Under the pieces are notes generated by a model. The model was not told where the DNA came from. It searched no databases and saw nothing but the letters and a program-made list of their open reading frames with translations. Of a stretch of DNA of 64,000 nucleotides, positions 56,801 to 64,000 are shown piece after piece. Every line of letters starts with the position of its first letter. The stretch's first letter is position 1. Made by a program: the position numbers and the translations under genes. Source of the stretch: Polyporus tsugae (taxonomy: Eukaryota; Basidiomycota; Agaricomycetes; Polyporales; Polyporaceae); NCBI GenBank assembly GCA_024305745.1, contig JAHRBS010000014.1, positions 2,363,501-2,427,500 on the forward strand, written 5' to 3'.

Positions 56801-58941
56801 ACTTCCGTTTGTGGCGAAGAGAGATATTCCAAATCCTGGAGAGAAACGGGTACGTCCTTGGCCAGAGAAGAGCCCGCCTGCTTTTGTATCTTTCATCGTG
56901 GCATGCCGCTCCAACTGTCCCTTTACGACCAGGCTTCTTTTGGATTTTCACTACGAATATCCCAAGATTCGGTGCTGATTGACTCTCAACCTTCCCAGAG
57001 CAGGCCTTTCGGTGTGTGCACTCCCAACTCCCGTTGGAGCGCGATCCTAACGCTTTCCGGTCGCCCCGAGAGAAGCATTCCCGGGCGGTCCTGTGTGATT
57101 TCCCCACTAGGAATCATCAGAAATCGTTCGTGAAGCAATGCCCCATACTCTGCGTCGGTTCTGAGCGTCAGTACATAGATATAGTGAGTTTTACCCATAT
57201 CTCTTATGCGGATACAGTTGAAGGCACGTTGTTACGCTGAAACATACCGGCGACCGCTGTAGAACCCCCTTTGCAAGACGCCGTTCAAGCATGCCTTCTG
57301 GTCATTCAAGTCATACATTCCCTTGCATCGAACACAGAAGCATGTTTCGGCTGTTGCCGAAGTTCAAGTAACGGCAGAGGACCATCGCTCATGGTTCGCT
57401 GAATATATTTTCCTGTCGTAACCATCAATGTCTAACGTGTCGCCGAGAGGAGCCGAAGCTCCAGCACCCCTCGGAACCAATATCTGATGTCCGACGAGAC
57501 CTTAGATTGTGCAAGATCCCCCAGGCGTCTGTATCATGGTCCCTCTACAGCATCCAGACTGTGCAATGAGGTCGCGCTGTATACGACTCTAGGAATGGTT
57601 CACCGATTTCAACGCGGAAACCTTCAGGACACCTGTAAACCGTTGTCCGCGCGCACCCACGTCGTAATAGGAAACAGGGTGAATACATTGTCACAATATC
57701 AGAAAAAGAAGAAAGCCTAGAGCCTAATCATCTCCACCCAGGGATGCCTGCCTCCCATGAGGAAGAACTCGAGGCTCTTTAAATTCCGTCGTCGCGGATG
57801 CTTATCCCGTCATTGGCCGGTCTAAATTTGTATCGACCCATTTGAACGGACAGTCATTTCACAGGGCAAAGTGTTGATGATCATTCCTCTGTTTCATGTC
57901 CTGATTTCACTCGCCGTGCAGATGTCGCGGTCTCGACCCAGAACTCTCGCTTGGCAGGCTCCTTGGCTAGAAGCAGAAGAGGTTTTCGAATGACGACAAG
58001 AAGCGACTACATGTTTGTTCTCGTCGTCTCTCAGGGACTCTGTGCCTTTGCTATGTGCATCCGAGAAGAGATCAGTTCCCGGTAAGTGGGTTGACGTATG
58101 ACACGGATGCCCAACCGCTGGAGTAGATGCGCGTGGCAAGGTGCAACAAATCTAGTGGGTTGTGAAGAAGGGAAAGACATTACCTGCCATGTACCAGGTG
58201 GATGGGTTCCTGGGTGTGGACCATATGTAGCCGCGCTTACGATACCGTTCTGCTCGTTTCCAGATATCCCATCCAACCATGTCCTGCAAAGTTCCGGAAC
58301 GGAGTGGAGGCTAAGGTGACCGCAATGTTCACCTGATTCGCCTCCGAGTCATACCTTAGGCCACCGTGCAGATACGCCGTCCACGCAGGCATCCCCTCGT
58401 ACACATGCGACTTAAGCCGTTATACATAGATGACGAACCAGCCCACTTCATTCATATGAGCCAGGCTCGAGTGAGGCTCAAGCTCCGATCGTGGACGGGC
58501 GCGGACCGGCTGGAGCCTGAGAACAAGAACAACTTCAAGTTGAAGTGTCCGAATACATAGTATTTACGCAGCCATGCCGGCACTGAACGTTGAAGTGACA
58601 GTGTACATCTACCAATGCCATACAAAGTAACGCCACAAAGTGTGATCATCGTAGCCGCACGATATGGCCCAACGCTAGCGGGTCCGCCGCAGACCCCGGA
58701 CCCGTCGTTTCACCACTCCAAGTCGTGCGGATGAGGTGTCGATCGAATGTGCATATATGTAGTACATCGCGCGAAGGCGAATGAGTTCACGGGAAGCCAC
58801 GTAGCAACTTTGTTGTTGACGAAAGCCCCGGGTACGGCGTGGAGCCAACGCAAGCCTTGAGCATAGGACATACGTCTGATCATATGATAGTAGCCCTCTA
58901 TAAACGGACGTACGTACGCACTTTTCGCTCCAGAAACCAAA
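56801..58941. other. Gene-poor region upstream of LEU4
   Basis: No recognisable protein or consistent gene model on either strand. The part just above 56800 should contain the LEU4 promoter; no Leu3-type CCGG-N4-CCGG site was noticed. Confidence 0.4.
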
Positions 58942-61159
58942 TCATGCAATATGGGGAGAGTCCACCCTGATGGTGGGGGTCGATCTCGAAGATGTGGCTT
59001 CAGTATCGTACTCTGCGTGGCGGAACGGGCCATCCTGTGGAAAACGGAAACGGCCATGGTCAGCGAATAGGACCATGTAGTAGGGGACGGCGCGGACATG
59101 GACGTGAACGCAACGCACCCGGTGAGACCCTTCTTTTCCAAAGCCGGGGGCGGGCGGGTAGTCGTGGTCCGTGGTGGTCGTAGTAACGATGTGTACCGTG
59201 GGGCCGGTGCGCACGGTAGAGGAGAAGGTCTGCCAAGATTTCCACGGGGGACGTATAATATTAATGATGAGAATGTGCGTTTGTCAAGGGGCTGACCGAA
59301 CGAGGGCGTAGGAAGAAGAGTCGCGACGCACCTGGTTGGGCTTGCCGTCACTGGTGAAACCAATGGACGTCCGAGGAACGGTACTGTGCCTGATATCAAC
59401 ATTGGTAGACATCGGGTATGACGATCCGTCGGTGTCGATACCACGGCCGCGATGCGCGGCCCTAAAGTTGAGCCTGGCCCAAAGTCACGGTGCTGTCAGC
59501 GAGGGCACTAGTGCTCTCAACCTGAGACGTCATTACTCACGTTGCCAGGAGCGAGTTCGCGTACACTGTGTATATCAGAGAAAGATAAGGGGGGGAGTCA
59601 GATGTGATGAGCTCGACACGAAGAACTTGAATAGGGCCGAGCGTACATTTGCTAAGCAGGAGGTGGACGGAGAGGTAGATCATGTTCGTCGGCATGGTGC
59701 TGAAGGTGAGGATGACGACGAGCCCGACGATGCTGGTAAGCATGCCGTTGTTGACGGTCCAGTACGTGATCTTGTCCAAGAACTAGCGACGGCCAAAGAA
59801 AATGAGAACAGAGCGCGTGCCAGAGAAGAAGCGGGACCAGCTTACAGTATCAATGCTACCGACACAGAATCACACAAGGTGAGCAAGCGCGAGCGGATGG
59901 GAGGGATAGATATATTCCAGACATACCGGCTAGAAGAAATATCAGCGAGATATTCGGAGCTGTGATCGTGAGGGTTACGCACTTGTTGAAGCCGGACTTG
60001 TGCCTCCGGAGGTAGTACACGAGGCTGCCCGTGATGATGCAGTCCGCAAGCGTCCCCGCCCCCAGCGCGACGCCGACCTGGGGGGTGATCTTTTTCGGGA
60101 GAAGCTCGAGATTCTTCAGTTGAAAGCTGGCTGGCATAAGTCAGCGCTCGATTCAGCACCCGGAATGGTTGGTCATACATCTTCACCGAGACAACTATAG
60201 AGAAAGGATCTATGAGCCCATCTTCATCTCGGAAATGAGTGTGGATATCCCGACATACTGCAACCGAAGACGAGTCTGATCAAGGAAAGTAAAAGCTAGG
60301 AGAATGTAGAAGTTAGTGTCCACCGAAGATAGCGATGAGTGGGGGATTGATTATGCGTACTATAAGGACGGTGATTAACCAGTTCTCGCCGCCCACTGTA
60401 TCTCCTGTAAGGCCCATGATTTGACCATGGAGAGGGATGACGCACGTATGAAGACTCGGCGGGCGTAGAAACAATGGACGACGACGGTGATCACTGCCTA
60501 CAATTCTACGTCAGCGACCTACATGTAGGCGGCTATATAGGAACCGGGGACTGACTGTAAGGATAACCGTGATCTAAACGTGAAAGGTAGAGTGTAGACG
60601 TAAGGGATAGTGTCAGCGTAGGCGGAGCGCGGGGAAAGGGCGTATACGTACATCGAAACTCCTGCAAAGCATGAGGGTGTACTCAGTATATGGCTGAGAG
60701 TGGTGGGAATCGCGGTGAAGTAGTCGTACCATACCGAGTCTTCCAGTGCTGCGCGATGGTCGAAGTTGAGAATCAAATAGTAGTAGATCATATGCCAGCT
60801 GAGTGTAACATGTGCCGTGTCCAAGCCACTGCCGGAAGCGAACCGCGTGAACGAACGCAAGAAAAGCTTGGACACAACAGTGTGCACGTACAACAGCGAC
60901 CAGACCTGTGTCGAAGCCTATCAGCGGCGCATCATCTTCTCAAACATCCATACGTACCGTCCACTTGATTAGCCACGGGTCTTTGGGAAACCGACCGATG
61001 TACATGTAAGTCTGCATCGTGGTGATACCATACCCCCTACGCACGGTTGTGTGTCAACGCGAGAGAAAACCGGACTGTGCAAGATTAAGCGACTTACACT
61101 GCAGTCACGAGAACCCCGAGCAAGAGCGCGCCGACAGTCACGGTCAGGTCAGAGCCCAT
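58942..61159 (-). CDS. DUF6534-like multi-pass membrane protein, copy M3
   Basis: Most typical member of the DUF6534-like family in the window. The start at 61159 gives MGSDLTVTVGALLLGVLVTA (exon 61098-61159). Exon 60958-61036 carries YGITTMQTYMYIGRFPKDPW, the helix 1-loop signature. Exons 60892-60905 and about 60750-60828 give VWSLFGLDTAHVTLSWH and YYYLILNF. Around 60490-60400 lies VVHCFYARRVFIRAS. Near 60090-60010 is GTLADCIITGSLVYYLRRHK, and about 59780-59690 MLTSIVGLVVILTFSTMPTN, then VYANSLLAT and LNFRAA near 59560-59460. The polar tail ends near 58942 (DGPFRHAEYDTEA). Some small internal exons (about 60660-60520) were not resolved. About seven helices; function unknown. It is more diverged from M1 and M2 than they are from each other. 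Confidence 0.75.
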
Positions 61160-62743
61160 GTTGCCGCAGCAGAGTATTAAGTTGCCCGCGGGGAGGTTAC
61201 GGACAGAGCGAGTCGTCCGGGGGGTTTCTGTGCCGGTGCGGGGGGGGGGTAAGCTGGGCTGGGCTGGGAGATGGTAAACCGTAAGGTAGCAAGGCACTAC
61301 GAAGGGGATCAGTGGAGCGCGATGTTACGGAGAGTTAAGGTAAACCATATACAGAGGGATGCATCGAACGTGCCACGGCAACCGAATTCGGTGACACCCC
61401 AGCAGCGCTCGACTGTCAGGGCCCTTATGCGTGGCCAGTCACAGGACGGGTTGGATCTATCACTGGAGTACGTGGTAGGACAGAAGTCTGTGCGTGAGGC
61501 TATGTGCATCCACATCGTGGAAGACTTCCCGAGCATGCTGCTGAGTTAAGAGAAGCGGTAAGACCAACGTCACGGTGTGATGGGAAATTGGCGTACTGCA
61601 ACACTAGTACTGGGTGCGCCAAACCGCACCTATGCAGCTGGCGCCGTTCTACGCCACAGTGTCGACGCGGGGCTCCGAGAAGCAATAGCCCGGGTCATGG
61701 GCCGGAAGACAAGTATCCTGAGTGAACGAATCACGAGGATGGCCACAGGGTGATCATGGAGTCGGGAGCGACAGGTGGCGGCTGGGCCGGCTCCGGCGGG
61801 TCGATGGCCTGCTTGTCCAACAGTCCGAGCTTGAGCGACGAGTGAGCTCGGGTTAAGCCGCATCCATTCTCGCGCTGAAAACGCCGCCACCCACCTGATG
61901 GCGAGGACAGGATGAGTGGTTGCCTCCGACGTCCGGGGGACCAGATCGCGCACGAATCACGATGGGGTCGCCACCCAAGTTGTTCGCCAGGAGAGGACGG
62001 CGCGCACGTCGGAGAGGGCATGTTAACTTTGGCTCTACGCCCAGCGGTAGAAGACACGTACGCCTCGAGCTTGGGATGCACCTCGGCTTCGAATTCTACT
62101 CACGTGCGAAGTTGTCCGTGTCGAAGTCCGACGAGAGGATCGGCGCGGGAAGAGAGGCAATGTCGTCTTAAGCAGTGGGGATCGGATGCGCTCTGCGAGT
62201 CTAAGCATGCACGAGCACACCCGGTCAACACCCACGCGCCTTTCTGAGGCCACTCAAGGTCTGTCCACTCGCGAATAACACGGTCAAGTTAGCACGAGGC
62301 TAAATTCCAGCGCACGATGGAGCTGTCACGGTGCGCAAAGCCCAACGGACCTTGCAAGGAAACTTTGGGCCCACATATTAATGTATCCGCAGAGGCATTT
62401 CCAGCAGAACAAGGAGGAGAATAAAGAGCAACAAGGAGACGGTAGTACCAGTAAGTGCCAGCAGTGGCGAGGACAATACTTACCCAGTGAACGGCGTCCA
62501 TACTGCAGAGCTTTGTGATTGGATGCTGCGTGCCACGTGCCACGTGGCCCTGCAACAAGCACAATAGTTCAGACAAGAACTTTGAAGGCTCAAGCTCACA
62601 GTCTCATCCAGGAAAGACATACAAAGACGCGTTGCGAAGGCGGCGACCCTTTGAGCGATAGCTGCACCTCTTTTAAAGCCCTCCACCTCACCCACCTCCA
62701 TCTCAGTTTGTCCCACATCCCGCATCCGAGCATCCAGTGGCCA
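61160..62743. other. Intergenic, nothing recognised
   Basis: GC-rich with many overlapping open frames on both strands but no recognisable protein. It is adjacent to the promoter of M3 on its left side. Confidence 0.4.
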
Positions 62744-63565
62744 TAATGCCTCCGAAAGCGAAGACCTCCGAGAAACGTGCTCCCTCTCCCTACTCCAGTG
62801 ATTTTGCAACCGACAATGTAACTTAGAAGGATGGGGTGTCTGCCACTGTCACTGCCAACATCACTGTCGACACCCTTGCCTGAGGTACAGTAATATTATA
62901 CCTCTACACCGCTATGTCGACCGGCCCCCTTATCTGACGGCTTTACAGCTCGGGGACCTCGCCGCGGCACTCGTAGAAACCGCAGGCGCGAAGACGGACG
63001 ACCGCGCGGGGACCGCCGCGCCGTCCTTCCACGGCAACATGCCATGGAGCTGCCGTTCCTCGAGGTGCTCCGCTCGTACCAAGCCAAGCCCGATAACAGC
63101 GCGCAGATCTACCTCCCGGACGACTTCTCGACCGGCACCCCCGGCCGCCTCCGGAGCCTCCCCATCGAGGACCCCCTGGAGGGCATGCCGCACAAAGTCG
63201 CGCTCAAGGACTCGGTCCGATTCACCGCGCGCGAAGTCACAGAGGACGCGTTCTACTCCGAGTCCGAGCCGTCGACCGGCGCTGCCACTGGCACCCCTGG
63301 GGTGACGGCCACCGTCGCGCTCGCGCACCACCACTGCGGCGTGTTCATGACCAAGGGCACCTTCAAGATGCGCCGCGCGTGGGTGAGCGCGGACGGGAAG
63401 GACGAGGTATTCGAGGGCTTCTTCTCGATATACATCGTCTACTCGCGCCTGTACCGCCGGAGGATCTGGGAGGACTCGTTGAAGGTGCGGCTACCGTTCT
63501 GGGGGATCAGGGCGCGGGTCGGGGAGGACGGGAAGGAGATAGGGCTTGGATCGGGGCGGCGGTGA
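62744..63565 (+). CDS. Hypothetical protein, unresolved 5' part
   Basis: Not recognised. The clean part starts at an ATG at 63044 and runs to a TGA at 63563-63565, giving 173 aa (MELPFLEVLRSYQAKPDNS onwards; LAHHHCGVFMTKGTFKMR; a basic tail). Upstream coding-like sequence in another frame (about 62950-63035, LGDLAAALVETAGAKTDD and SFHGN) would join it if the five bases ATGCC at 63037-63041 were absent; the next bases repeat ATG. So either the true protein starts at 63044, or a 5-bp insertion has broken a longer gene. A possible first exon begins at the ATG at 62744 (MPPKAKTSEKRAPSPYSSDF). Composition is GC-rich and codon use looks like that of a real gene. Soluble; function unknown. Confidence 0.5.
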
Positions 63566-64000
63566 ACGTGGAACGTGGAATGTTGAATGGCCTAGTGTAC
63601 TCGTTAAGTTTGCTTTATACGTTATTGTCTTCTAGGGGCAGCAGGTTGCGCGGTCGCTCTCTTGCAATTTATGTGAATGATGCGTGCGGTACCAAGTATA
63701 CGGTGGACGATCGGTCTGACGCACCTAAATGCGCAGTACGACTGGAGGGCGGATTCGAGCACCGGCCGCCGGGTTTTATGCACCTTTGAGCGCCGGACGG
63801 CGCGTCTTTGCGCATGGGCATCATACGACAGGCAACTGTGACCGGTCTCAGAGCGGAGGGTGCGTACCTTCGGCACCTCCATGCGCCTCTGACCTTCCGT
63901 TTGAACTCTCCTCGCATGTGCGGAACGCGCGTCGAGGGAGAAATTGAGAGAATAGGGCCGGGCTTTGGTGAGCTTCGGGCTGCGCGCAAGCTTGTCCTTG
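63566..64000. other. Right edge, nothing recognised
   Basis: 3' flank of the hypothetical gene. No feature identified. Confidence 0.45.

Noticed and set aside
62289..62576. Minus-strand frame with a hydrophobic stretch (SIVLATAGTYWYYRLLVALY)
   Set aside because: A possible signal anchor, but nothing downstream continues as a protein; no family match.

Overview
The window looks like nuclear DNA of a filamentous basidiomycete, probably an agaricomycete of the polypore type. Nearly every gene is split by 50-70 bp GT-AG introns. Proteins match families typical of these fungi: P450s with an AAIH-type I helix, DUF6534-like membrane proteins, ERG27-like short-chain reductases and a secreted type-B carboxylesterase. 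No bacterial or phage features, rRNA genes or CRISPR arrays were seen, and tRNAs were not searched for systematically.

Layout. 0.4-2.7 kb: secreted carboxylesterase (+). 3.4-4.9 kb: decayed, N-terminally truncated GH3 beta-xylosidase (-). 5.6-6.7 kb: membrane-anchored SDR (+). 9.0-61.2 kb: a long region of recurring gene families. These are (i) ERG27-like 3-ketosteroid reductases, four with open frames plus one wreck; (ii) an unnamed seven-helix membrane protein, three copies plus one fragment; (iii) a small membrane protein ending in a G-D...E-x-W-G motif; (iv) DUF6534-like multi-pass proteins, three copies; (v) cytochrome P450s, two intact plus one remnant. Housekeeping genes sit near the right end: an OAC1-type mitochondrial carrier (+) and LEU4 2-isopropylmalate synthase (-), converging with 78 bp between their stops. 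A short hypothetical gene lies at 63.0-63.6 kb.

The repeated part reads as block duplication. 26.3-36.9 kb and 39.1-48.1 kb have the same order and strands: 7TM(+), ERG27-like(+), DUF6534(-), P450(-). A rearranged relative (P450, ERG27-like, small protein, 7TM) fills 9.0-17.5 kb, and a dead one (7TM fragment, ERG27-like wreck) lies at 21.0-23.2 kb. Exon lengths are nearly constant between paralogs. Three ERG27-like copies share an 18-bp element about 65-95 bp before their ATG.

How the genes may work together. The copy at 49.3-51.8 kb is the best candidate for the housekeeping sterol reductase, because it is most diverged and lies next to OAC1/LEU4. The amplified copies, beside P450s and two orphan seven-helix families, would suit a lineage-specific steroid or terpenoid modification (and perhaps sensing or export) locus. 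That role is inference. OAC1 and LEU4 make biochemical sense together: the yeast carrier moves alpha-isopropylmalate, the LEU4 product, across the inner mitochondrial membrane. LEU4 here carries two tandem copies of its regulatory C-terminal region.
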